This document shows positions 1-9,908 of a stretch of DNA of 64,000 nucleotides, one piece after another. The notes beneath the pieces are model-generated. The model saw nothing but the letters and a program-made list of their open reading frames with translations. It was not told where the DNA came from and did no database searches. How positions within the stretch are numbered: position 1 is the stretch's first letter; each line of letters opens with the position of its first letter. Made by a program: the position numbers and the translations under genes. The DNA comes from Cantharellus purpuraceus (taxonomy: Eukaryota; Basidiomycota; Agaricomycetes; Cantharellales; Hydnaceae), in the NCBI GenBank assembly GCA_025174535.1, contig JALBUN010000001.1:2418001-2482000 (forward strand), given 5' to 3'.

Positions 1-988
1 GGCGGACGAATCGAGAAGAAAGACGTTGAAATGTACTTATCTTCCTCCTCTGGACCATCTCATCCTTTACAGCTACCAGAACAAATTGGCCAGGAGGTTC
101 TGGTTGAACTAGGCAAGACTCGATTTGCAATGTGGAAGGCTATGACAAAGGTCCTGTTTTTGTACTACTGTCAAAGCACTGCTGACTCCTTGGCAGAGCC
201 TGGAAATCCCGCATTTTGGGTATTCTACGACGTTCGATCTGACAAGGCTATCAGAATTACTACCAACGCTTAATGCTTACATACCAGCCGCGTATGCTCC
301 GCCCCCGAATTCGACACCGTCCCTCCCTCCTGCTATCTCTCCCGATGCAATATTCCCTGAAGCTTGCACGCCTATTGAAAACGATCCTACCACACACTAC
401 ACTCGGCTTACCTTCCTCCCACTCCTTCTCAAAACTCTGTCTCGTGCGATGCACGAATGGCCCCTTTTCAGATCTTCAATCTCCTTCTCTCCAGACTCCT
501 CTTCAAAGGAGAAGCCGAAGCTCACTGTTCGCCCCCATGCTGACATTGCTATTGCGCTGTCCACCCCGACAGGGCTTTACACACCAACGCTTACTGCAGT
601 AGACACATTGACTCCATACGCTATCATGGGCCGTTTGCGTAGGCTGCAGCATCTTGGACGACAGGTGCCCTGCGCCCTTGGGCCCGCAGAGATGCCGAAG
701 CGCGGGGGCACAATCACCGTGAGCAATGTGGGTGCCATCGGACAAGGCGAATTCGCGTCCCCATTACTGGTTCCTGGCATTGGGATCGCCATCGTTGCCG
801 TGGGACGAGCCAAATGGGTCGATGTGGTTCCTCATGATGGTATTGGGCCGTCCCAGAGGCGATTATTCGTAGGTATAAGTTGGAGCGCAGACCACAGGGT
901 CGTCGAGGGCGCAGAAATGGCAGCCTTTACAGAGGCTTGGAGAGGCTGGGTTGAGCACCCAGGACGGTTGATTGGCAACGCTGTATAA
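1..988 (+). CDS. 2-oxoacid dehydrogenase E2 acyltransferase, branched-chain type (5' truncated)
   Basis: Transfers acyl groups from lipoyl to CoA in a mitochondrial 2-oxoacid dehydrogenase complex; sequence style fits the branched-chain complex. The window starts inside the peripheral-subunit-binding region (GRIEKKDV), so the lipoyl domain and start codon lie to the left. One intron (151-196) joins AMTK to SLEIPHFGYSTTFDL; after it the frame stays open to the stop at 986-988. The catalytic domain is clear: LYTPTL, GRQVPC, MPKRGGTITVSNVGAIG, FASPLLVP, and the active-site block SWSADHRVVEGAEM. That block usually reads HRxxDG; here Asp is Glu. What looks like two frames at 270-600 is one continuous frame and no frameshift is needed. 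The pyruvate-dehydrogenase E2 is a less likely alternative. The lipoate-pathway gene LIP2 lies at 36.6-37.4 kb. Confidence 0.88.
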
Positions 989-1144
989 CTTAGCCTTGTA
1001 CCCGCATTCATCATGTATCACGCCTACTTATCTCCAAGCGATCCGAATATCCTTATTGTCACTTGCACACACAAGTTACTTGGGAGGCAACATGACCATT
1101 ATTCATAGATTCAAAGGTTGAGGGATGTGACAGTACGTGACACA

Positions 1145-1166
1145 ACGCGTTTACATGACTCTTTGA
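1145..1166 (+). promoter_or_regulatory. ACGCGT box and minimal upstream ORF before MSH4
   Basis: ACGCGT at 1145-1150 matches the MluI cell-cycle box known upstream of S/G1 genes in yeasts. It is followed by ATG-ACT-CTT-TGA (1155-1166), a three-codon upstream ORF ending 11 bp before the MSH4 ATG at 1178. Both are read directly; function is inferred. Confidence 0.3.
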
Positions 1167-1177
1167 TCCTGGGCAAC

Positions 1178-4100
1178 ATGAATGTTCCTTCGACTGGAGT
1201 ATCATCCTCAGGCTTCAATACGTATCGATCATCAAATCGACAAGGGCAAGGATACCGTACTAACACTCCCCGCTTAAATACCGCAGCCTCTACTGCTCGT
1301 CCAAATACTGCTCGTCCTCAGACCGGCGCATCAGTCAATGCTGGTCGTCGAGAAGCAGGTTATGTTGTAGCTGTCATTGAAGGGCGCGGTGAATATCTAT
1401 CCTTATCAGCCGCTGCATCATCCTTTTATATCTAATTTCTCTTCAATAACACACCTGTTCCAAACTTTATTTGACATGCCTCTTCAGGAATCAGCCGTGA
1501 AATTGGTATTGCTGCTTTAGATAAAGATACAGGGAAGACAGTTCTTATCCAGGTATTCTATTGGCTGGGTAAGCCATCGTAGCACTAACGCAGGTGACTG
1601 GCAGGTGGCTGACTGCCAGACATATGTCAAGACAATTCATCATCTCCACCTCCACACTCCAGAACTTATCCTCATCCCTGACACATTTCTCCCTTCTGCC
1701 TCCTCTTCAAAGTCTCGAAATAACACTTCTAATACTATTCTCATCGACTGCCTGCAGGAAGAGTTCTCGGGAGTGCCAATGCACCCAGTCCTGAGAAAAT
1801 ACTGGAGTGAGACCGCAGGTGGGTGTGATGTAGGTAGAGAAATACGAGTGATGACTGCTTCTAGGTCTCGATTTCATCACTCAACTGTGTGTCGATGATG
1901 AAGATCGCCCTGCGATCCTTGTGTCTGTCTCCAACAAGTGAGAGACCGAAACTGAATCTTCAGCAATTGCTTCTCCATTTGATGCACTTTCAGATACTAT
2001 GCCCTTAGCGCTGCTGCTGCACTCTTCAAACACATCGAGACTAAGTTGAACACTATTTATGCTGCTCGCTCCCTCCGAATTATGTATACCCCTGTTGAAG
2101 GTCAGTCAATGATCGATAACTTTGTTACTATTATATGAAGTGAGTAATCAGGAACCATGATGATTGACACTGAAACCGCGAAAAATCTGGAATTGGTTGG
2201 TAATATGAGCAAGAAAAAGAGCAATCATTCTCTATTCGGGCGCGTCACCAACATCGTTTCGTCTTACGGTGAACATCTGATTTGTCCGCATAGTACCTTG
2301 AACTACACCTACACGACCATGGCCAGTAGGCTTCTTCGGGTAAATCTGCTGGCTCCGATTACTGGTCCTGTGCATTGTTTTCTCATTTCGCCATCATCTG
2401 ACTATGATGTTCTTTCATCAGTTCAGTCCTCCATTGACGCTCGATTAGACACCGTGGAAGGTGGTGTCAAAAACTGCAGGGAGGGCACACTTATCATTTA
2501 CTGTTTTACCCCCAGAGCTTGTCCAAAGCGAAGACATGTATCTGGCGGTTAGAGATGGTCTTCGTGCCCTAAACAACATCGATATGGACAAACTCATAGC
2601 TTCCGTATGTGTTTTTCTTACTCATAAATGTGGTTTTCTTGTTATCGCGTTTCAGATCGCAGCTTCGCAAGCCCGTGAGCCTAGCGCGACATCCTCTAAG
2701 CCTGCATCGTCGCGCGTAGCTCAAATGCTGAACGTTCGTAATGTCGTGCGCTCGCTGCCAGCATTACAGAACGCCATTCAGGATTCAAGGTCGCAACTTC
2801 TGAGGATAGTGTCAAAGGTGCACTGCTTCCCCACACGAGTAAGACGTTGGGGTAAAATTCAATATTTGTTTCTTAGATGCTTTCGGATGACAGGATATCA
2901 AATATCGAAAAGAAAGTATCGGAGAGCTTGAATGAAGATGCCTCATCGAGCAAGGTTCAACGCTTATTCCATAGTATCTCGTATCTCTGACATTTTGATA
3001 AAAGAAAGGTGGACTTGGAGCCGTCAATATGCGAGTGTATGCTGTGAAGGTGAGAACAAATCGCAAACGCTTACACCCCTTGTATAACAGTCTTCTAGGC
3101 GAGTATCAATCGACTCCTTGACGTTGCTCGCGAAACGTTCCGCGAGAACGTGGGAGACATTTATCAGCTCTGTCGCGATCTGTCGCAGCAACACGATCTG
3201 CCCATTCGGCTTAGCTACTCTGACGCCGGAGGTCATGTTTTTACCCTGAAAAAGACGGAGCTCGATGGCGAGTTACCGAGGGGTTTCGTCAACATTACCT
3301 CAAAAGGTGGCAAATGGTATTTTTCTAGTGTGGAGTTGGTGAGATAGTGATATACGTTTTAAGTCGATATATTTTGATAGACGCTACTGGGCTGTAGAAG
3401 AAGAAAAACGCAAGGATGAAGGACTCACTAGACGAAGCTTTGATACTCAGCGACAAGTGGGTGGTATCATCTTCAGATACCGACTTTGCTGATTACATTT
3501 AGAGTGATACAGGCCCTTCTTGATGAAGTGTTGCAAGATATCGGGGCTCTCTACAAGGCTTCCGAAGCCGTCTGTGGTTTCAATGGATCATTATTCCTTG
3601 CTTGACATCTGCGCTATAGGTTGCATTGCTTGACATGCTTTGGTCGTTCGCTCACTCTTCGATTCGTGAGTATATTATCGTCCCAGTGCCTACCAATTGA
3701 TGTTAAAGGTCTTCAGTGCGTAATTATGGTATTTATCTAGTTATCACAGGACTACAATCTGGATACTAACATGCTTCAGTTCGACCAGAATTTACCGGCA
3801 CTCTAGCAATCAAAGCCGGTCGACATCCGATTCTAGAACGGATTCAATCTTCTGCAGGGACACTTGTTCCCAACGACGTCTACTGTTGTGACACTTCATC
3901 CTTCCAATTAGTTCAAGGCCCTAAGTGAGTTTCCATCCACTCTACTATTACTGTCCATGCTCAGGCTTCCCGCAAGCATGTCGGGTAATGTGCTCGCTGA
4001 ATTGTAGCTATATAGCCGATGGATTTGTGGCACAGGCAAAAGCACGTATCTTCGCCAGATCGCACTACTCACGATCCTGGCCATGTGTGGTTGTTTCGTC

Positions 4101-5260
4101 CCTGCCGAGTATGCCAGCTTCAGGCTGGTGCTATTTGACTTTCAGCGCTACACTCTGTTGAACGGATGCACATATAGGATCCACGATTCCCTCCTGACTC
4201 GTCTCTCGAATGATGACGATATGGAGCGAAGTTTGAGTACCTTTGCTAACGAAATGGCGTCCTCAGCAATGATCTTAGGTAGTAAACCGAACTGTGGTGC
4301 GACAATGCAGTTTACACCGACTGGACAGGTTTGGCAACTTCACGCTCCCTTATCCTAATCGACGAATTAGGCAGAGGCACGTCACCTCGTGAAGGAGTTG
4401 GAATTTCGCATGCCATAGCTGAGGAGCTAATTGGCATGAAGGTAAAAGAGTACATATTTTTCTGTTACTGCACTCACGCCATTCTAGGCTTTTGTCTTCT
4501 TCGCAACGTACGACCCACAGCCCCCTCTCGTGCGTGTATGGTTGTGATTGACACCAATCACGGCGTAGCCATTTCAGCGAGCTCTCCACTACCCTTTCAC
4601 GGTATCCCTCTGTAGTGAAGTGAGAGCTGTGGTTTCTTCCAGATCATTACTAAACACGTGCTTGGCAGTTTGCACCTTTCCGTCCAGGTCCGTCTTCTGT
4701 TCCCCTCGTTTCATGATTTTGAAACTTCTCAGAGGACCAGACGAAAAGCATCTACGCTCGGAATGGTGTTCAAGTACAAGTACGTGAAGCCTTCTCTATT
4801 ACAGACTGAGACTCATATCACCTAGAATCATTGACGGCCCCTCTGAAGTTCAGGATCATTATGGTGATTCTTCTTCTGTGCTAGGAAGTCACTTGTACTG
4901 ACTGCCAATTCGTGGCACAGGCATTGAACTCGCTAGGCTTGCTGACCTACCCCAAGCTGTTCTTGTTGAGGCCCAAAGAGTAGCCAGTCGACTTTCGGAC
5001 CTCCACGCCAAACGTGAGGAAGAAAGTCAAAGTGGTAAAATTGCTCTTAGGCGCAAGGCCCTGCTTAGGGTGATCACTTGCTTAGGATTGAAGATGCTGG
5101 CACTAATTACCATCACTTTATATTCAAGCTTCGCACGCAACTCGGCCAGGCCCTTGATCATTCAAATCTGCCAGAAGAAGACCTCCTCACATATATTGCA
5201 AAGCTTCAGCATGATATCGTTGAGCTTCTGGGCAAAACATTAGAGGACCCAGATAAGTGA
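1178..5260 (+). CDS. MSH4: MutS homologue MSH4, meiotic crossover factor
   Basis: MSH4 pairs with MSH5 as a sliding clamp that stabilises meiotic recombination intermediates. The first ATG in frame is 1178 (MNVPSTG). After a low-complexity head come VVAVIEGRG and REIGIAALDKDTGKTVL (core entry), RSLRIMYTPVEG (domain III) and the ATPase: FRPEFTGTLAIKAGRHPILE, Walker A GPNMSGKSTYLRQIALL, VPAEYASFRIHDSLLTR with SNDDDMERSLSTFANEM, Walker B SLILIDELGRGTSPREG, then FFATHFSEL. Walker A is assembled from three exons, one of 8 nt (3977-3984). The intron at 4124-4177 appears to be GC-AG. The C-terminus ends HDIVELLGKTLEDPDK. There is no mismatch-recognition (MutS-I) head, as expected for MSH4. About 15 or more introns; I see no disabling change. 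Confidence 0.93.
3977..3984 (+). other. 8-nt microexon of MSH4 (Walker A)
   Basis: The upstream exon ends ...GGC CCT AA at 3924, followed by gtgagt. An AAG acceptor at 3974-3976 is followed by C ATG TCG G, then gtaatg at 3985. The next exon starts at 4036 (after cacag) with GC AAA AGC ACG. Joined, these give GPN-MSG-KST with no frame break; no other reading restores the motif. Confidence 0.8.
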
Positions 5261-6541
5261 TAATTGTGATGTAGGACACTAAATTTGCCTGTGATTATAT
5301 CAGTAGAATAAGCTGTCATATGAATACCAGTTATGTCGTGCCAGCTAGTCGTATTGACGGTGCCTTATGGAAAGCCAGTATACGGTATATCATGTAATAT
5401 ATCCTAATATGGGCATCCACATTCCTAATTCGGATCCAGTTATTTAGAGTGGGTTCAACGGGTGGCGCTACCAGTCTACCAGAAGCATCTAGGCCTTGTG
5501 ACGTTGGTGAAATGACACTACTCATCGTCATCCAAAGCAGAAGGTTAGATGCTATAAATCATCGAAAACACAGATACCAAAGTCTACTCAGCCAGTTGGC
5601 CATGCATAATTCTGCGGAGGACCCAATTAATCTTTGGTAATTCAAGTTTCGAGGGTCCGAGCGAGTGCGGAGACAGAAGGGGACCACAAATCAGGGAGGA
5701 TAAGTGTTAGTTACTTTTTACATCATGGCGATGAAAAAAAAAAAAAAAAAAAACTTCAAGGGTCAACTTACCAGGGTGCAGAGGAACCTGACGTCGTGAT
5801 GATTGGATAGGCAATATTTTTTTCTACATCGTGGTCAACGGGCCCTAATTAATCTTTGGTAATTCAAGTTTCGAAGGTCCGAGCGAGTGCGGAGACAGAA
5901 GGGGACCACAAATCAGGCAGGATAAGTGTTAGTTACTTTTTACATCATGGCGATGAAAAAAAAAAAAAAAAAAACTTCAAGGGTCAACTTACCAGGGTGC
6001 AAAGGAACCTGACATCGTGAAGATTGGATAGGCAATAGTTTTTTTACATCGTGGTCAACGGGCTTTGCATGGATATGGCCGCCATGATCAGTTCTACAAA
6101 AAACCTGCATGGCCATACAGTAATATCTTACATCAGATCCATGATTCTAATACAATTGGCGAAGACTTATGGAACGATTCGCCCTCATCGTGGTCTCGTA
6201 TGGGTGCACAGCTCGGCGGGGTATTGAATTTTTTTTGGCGCTTACTGGAGTTTACGCCCTTTCCGCTGAACTCCACCCCCGATCCCCGACAGCCTTCGCC
6301 TGCCTAAGTTGTTAAATTCCCCTGGCATCAACACACGGAAGCCGCGTCAATTGGAGGGTAAATCGCAAAGTGTCCATTAATTACAGCTTGTTGCTCAAAT
6401 GACTGAAGGGTATATTCCTGGGTCAGGAAGTGGATACTTTTCCAGGGTCATCTCACCGGCTTGTTATGGACCACTACACCAGATTCCATATCGTTGATAC
6501 ACATTTGTCGATCAATACAAATAGATATTCAATGGCCAAGC
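5261..6541. other. Convergent spacer after MSH4, no gene seen
   Basis: Between the MSH4 stop and the stop of the minus-strand oxidoreductase at 6542. It holds the 222-bp tandem duplication at 5625-6062. Remaining short ORFs (longest about 80 codons, 6065-6307) show no family resemblance and no sensible exon joins. Confidence 0.5.
5625..6062. repeat. 222-bp tandem duplication with internal A19-20 tracts
   Basis: Two near-identical units in direct orientation: 5625-5843 and 5847-6062 (offset 222 bp). Both begin AATTAATCTTTGGTAATTC and end GGTCAACGGGC. Each has an internal poly-A run (20 and 19 A) straight after ATCATGGCGATG, then CTTCAAGGGTCAACTTACC. A few substitutions separate the copies, so the duplication is recent. 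The A tract is internal and retained in both copies, so this is a duplication of one segment rather than two separate retropositions. Confidence 0.9.
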
Positions 6542-8463
6542 TCAAGAGCTTACTATGCTCCAAGTCACTCGTCCATCTTTCTGCAATGCATCGAGGACTC
6601 CACCTTCTCCTGTAGCCGCGTGATCAAAGACTCCAAACGCAACGGCAGGCGTCAATACACCCTTTCTAATGGCATCTCTGCGACTCAGCACTAAGCTCGC
6701 GACCTCAAGGAAGATGATCGATGAGGTCGTGTAGGGTTCTGGGCCAGATATACAGACGGTAAGGCCAACATCTGGCACGTTTGCTGGGGTTGGGTGAAGT
6801 GTTGCCGAATAACCTGAGGAGCAGAAGAGAATGACAATGTGGGTGAATGTTGCATGAGCCACAATAAGCCACCCTCCCTACTCACCTCTTGCATAGAAGG
6901 TTTGAATGAACGTGATTCCACTCAAACTGAGACCATTGTGTGATGAGCCGCCAATCCATCAAAAATGGAAAAATGCCGTTGCTTACTCTACTTCGTCTAT
7001 GTCGCCTTTCCGTACCAAACCCCAGGTGAATAGGGCTGGATAGCTAGCCACAGCCAATGTGAGACATTAACCTCGACTAAGACGTCAAAAGAGTCATACT
7101 CGTACAACAACTTCCTTCCCCAGGCAGGAATTATTAATAGCTGGAACACCAAGAGGTGAACCACGGTCAAAAACAGATACCATAACGTCGGTATCTGGAT
7201 GTGGGCCGCAAAGTGTACAGGGGCCAGCTCGGCTGGAGGGGCCCCCGATGGATTCGTCATGTACAAGGTAAGTGACTGAGACAGGCGGACAACCGCAGGG
7301 TCTGGGAAGCCGATTTAGTCACCGTGTTTCGTATGTTATCATTATACTAGAGGAGATATCACCGACCACTAAAGAAGTAAGGGATCAGCCACCCCCCCGA
7401 TCGTTTGTCGTGGCTTATCCCAACTCGACCCAAGATTCCTGGAAACTGCAGGTGAGCTGTAGTTCCCAAATGCACCTAAATGAAAATATCAAACCATTAT
7501 TCGCACCACCCACCTGGACGTTGAGAGGTGGCCCGACGGGGACAGGTTTGGGTCGGACGCGTGCTAATTCTTCCCGAGTCTCTCGCAACTCTTTAATGGA
7601 CGAGAACCCCATGATGGCAGACTCATATGTCGCGTAATTGACTGTAGGCTTTCGTTAATCGATGATTCCAAGGACACTAGAGGGTGCAGCGCCTACTCGC
7701 GAACTTCGTAGTGGTGTTCAGTTTGGTGAACATCTCGACCGAAGAGGGATAGGCACCCTTCTCGGCCAGAAGTTTTTTGCACAAACTTACTCCCAAATCA
7801 CATGGTACGGAATCAAAGGCCTGTCAAACGTGTGCCCGTACACTGTAAGTCTCGCAACGCAAAGTCCACATCAGATGCAGAAATGTACCGCTGCGTGGCA
7901 TATTGTGATCCCTGCTCTTGTCGCAAGACCATGATACATGAGATGCATCTTCTCGATGAAGGCAGGTTCGCCTACAACCTGTATTAGATTAACAAGCACG
8001 CGACGGTGGTACCTAAATGGGACGTGCCGCATAGATCGAGGTAGTCTGTGCGAGCTTCGATGCATGCTTTCACTACAGGCTCGCCATAGAGACGGTAGGG
8101 ACCGACACAATTGAGTAGCACTATAAGTCGCAGTCAACAGGTCGCATCAACAGTCGGGGGATGTACCAAGTCTAGTGATTGGGGGAGAAGCGCACATTGG
8201 GTCTGTCGTGCTATAGTATTAAGAGCTTCCTGATCATGAGCATCTGCCACCATGATCCCTGGCAGAGGAATGGATGAAGTAATCCCGGTGAAGTTCTGCT
8301 GCAACCTAGCGCGCAGCTTCTCAAGCGCTGTTCGATTGCGGCCAGCAATGGACCACTTGAATCCTGGAGGCCATCTAGTTGGCCTGCCTTGCAGCAACTC
8401 TTCGAGTATCATTATGGCCGTAAATCCAGTAGCTCCATATACTATCAAATGTTGTCTGTCCAT
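6542..8463 (-). CDS. Saccharopine-dehydrogenase-like NAD(P) oxidoreductase
   Basis: Member of the saccharopine dehydrogenase / trans-acting enoyl reductase-like family. The N-terminal Rossmann fold is HLIVYGATGFT (dinucleotide loop), followed by WSIAGRNRTALEKLRARL. After an intron (8121-8195) the reading is LLNCVGPYRLYGEPVVKAC, the family hallmark, then DYLDLCG and EPAFIEKMHLMYHGLATRAG. Later exons give RPKPVPVGPPL, a hydrophobic stretch near 7100-7200 (FLTVVHLLVFQLLIIPAW) and a C-terminus GVLTPAVAFG...LDALQKDGRVTWSIV, all in family order. Membrane or lipid-droplet association is possible from the hydrophobic stretch. The start ATG at 8463 was chosen because it opens directly into the nucleotide-binding motif. 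Stops between fragments fall inside introns, though one inferred intron (7972-8012) is very short. Substrate unknown. Divergent from ATP11. Confidence 0.75.
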
Positions 8464-8526
8464 GACTTGGGCCAGTAATTGACAAGGACGGGCGGGGTTT
8501 GAAATATTTACATCAAATTCACGCTC
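8464..8526. promoter_or_regulatory. 63-bp divergent promoter region
   Basis: Only 63 bp separate the start codons of the minus-strand oxidoreductase (8463) and plus-strand ATP11 (8527). Whatever drives both genes must lie here or inside the coding regions. No TATA box is evident. The claim depends on both start-codon choices, which are supported by motif position and frame. Confidence 0.55.
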
Positions 8527-9646
8527 ATGTTGCTTGCTCGACAGCACCTACGATTGACAAAAAATCGTATAGGTTGTCGTGTTGGAATTCTCCGGAAGGT
8601 CACTGACTTGGCAGAGCTACGGAGGCAGGCAGAGTTAAAGTATGCAGACAAGCTGCATCAGCGAGTGAAGAGGCAGGCATTTATCTGAATTTCGAACCAT
8701 TTTTTGATGGCTGAGCGTGTTGGCTGCATAGCGAGGGCGTATCCGGTCTGGAAGAACTCAAAACAAAACTAGCCTCTTCTTCCCAGGCGCGTCCACAAGA
8801 ACAGTGTTCTTTTAAAGATCAAGCGCCGAGCAACAGGACTAGGAACACGTATTTCCACATCCCAGGAAGAAAGGATAGCTCTCCCGTAAAGGCTAGCATC
8901 CCGTTGAACATACAGCTAGTCGATTGGCACAACTCACACATTCCTGGGCACCACAGCTATTGGCAGACTTTATGGACGTTCGGAAAATCATAGCCAAGGA
9001 CCACACTGCTGAGCAGGTGTCGGCTTTGTGGACAGCATATCACGCAACAAGATCTCAAGGAACAGGGCGGGGCTATCTGTCGGCAAGCATTCCATTGCAA
9101 ACATATCTTAAACTGGCATCTATGGCCGTGAAGTATCCCACCTTTGTCTTGCCACTCCCACGACCATCACAAGAAACACAGAAAGTGGCGCACGAATTCC
9201 ATTTCCTGCAGTGGGCCATCCACGAGGTCCCTCCCCACCCGTCTCAAACGCCATCTCTTCCTTTCGAAGACGAAGCGCGGTCTCCTCCGGCATCAGTGGA
9301 GCCTAACCCGGCGTGCTCCACGGTTCTGTTCACGCCGCTGCAAGAGTATAAGCTCCGACAGACGTTTGCGCAACCGTACCTTGTGCTGACACACTATACG
9401 GATCTGGCGACGACGCACGGCATCGTCCTTATGCGGGGGGAGATCACACCGTCGCCTTCGTCGACAGACAAGTACCTGCTGTCGCAATCGGACGCCCAAC
9501 TGCTTGCCTTGGGCGTCCAACGGTTCTATTTAGCCACAGAAGACGAGGGTTCGGAGCGGAGGGTTGCACTGCTGAGGAAGTTTCATAGAGTGCCTGGCGA
9601 GTTTCGATGGGAGGAGCTGCTCGCAGTTGGGAGCCCGACGTCGTGA
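8527..9646 (+). CDS. ATP11: F1-ATPase assembly chaperone ATP11
   Basis: ATP11 (human ATPAF1) binds the F1 beta subunit in the mitochondrial matrix during ATP-synthase assembly. Three exons: 8527-8664, 8736-8885 and 8957-9646, all joining in phase 0 and giving 325 residues. Exon 1 starts at ATG 8527 with an Arg-rich, acid-free presequence (MLLARQHLRLTKNRIGCRVG), then AELKYADKLHQR. Exon 2 carries GVSGLEELKTKLA and RKDSSP. Exon 3 carries the conserved body: LLADFMDVRKIIAKDHTAEQ, VSALWTAYHATRSQGTGRGY, YPTFVLPLPR, HEFHFLQWAIHEVPP, LVLTHYTDLATTHGIVLMRG. The long ORF alone has no ATG at its start (it opens at TTG 8924), so the upstream exons are needed. Family length is about 300 residues, which fits. 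Divergent from the oxidoreductase and tandem with ATG4. Confidence 0.93.
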
Positions 9647-9908
9647 AGAGATCGCCGCAGCGTCAGCCATACAGTTCAGAGTGTTTCTGCGCAGGAGTGG
9701 GTTTCCACATTTGGTGAGCGCCCGGGATGTGATAGTAGCATTGAAACTCCTTATGAGTGAAGGGTATACATCTGTGAGTGAAGGTAGAAATTGAGTTGCA
9801 GCAAGACGATGGTGGCCAAGGGCAGGCCGAGGAGGATCTTGATTTGAAGCGCCGCCAGTGCGGACTCTTTCAGGAGGTTGGCGTTGTGTCCGACATTGAG
9901 CGCGTTCG

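Noticed and set aside
270..600. Apparent frameshift in the E2 gene between overlapping ORFs
   Set aside because: Reading from the acceptor at 196 gives one continuous frame through 988; the other frame is a shadow.
8100..8200. Possible pseudogene break (in-frame stop) in the saccharopine-like oxidoreductase
   Set aside because: The stop lies in an intron (8121-8195); joining the exons yields the family motif NCVGPYRLYGEP.
8924..9646. ATP11 starting at a TTG codon
   Set aside because: Two upstream exons in phase supply a normal ATG and a mitochondrial presequence.
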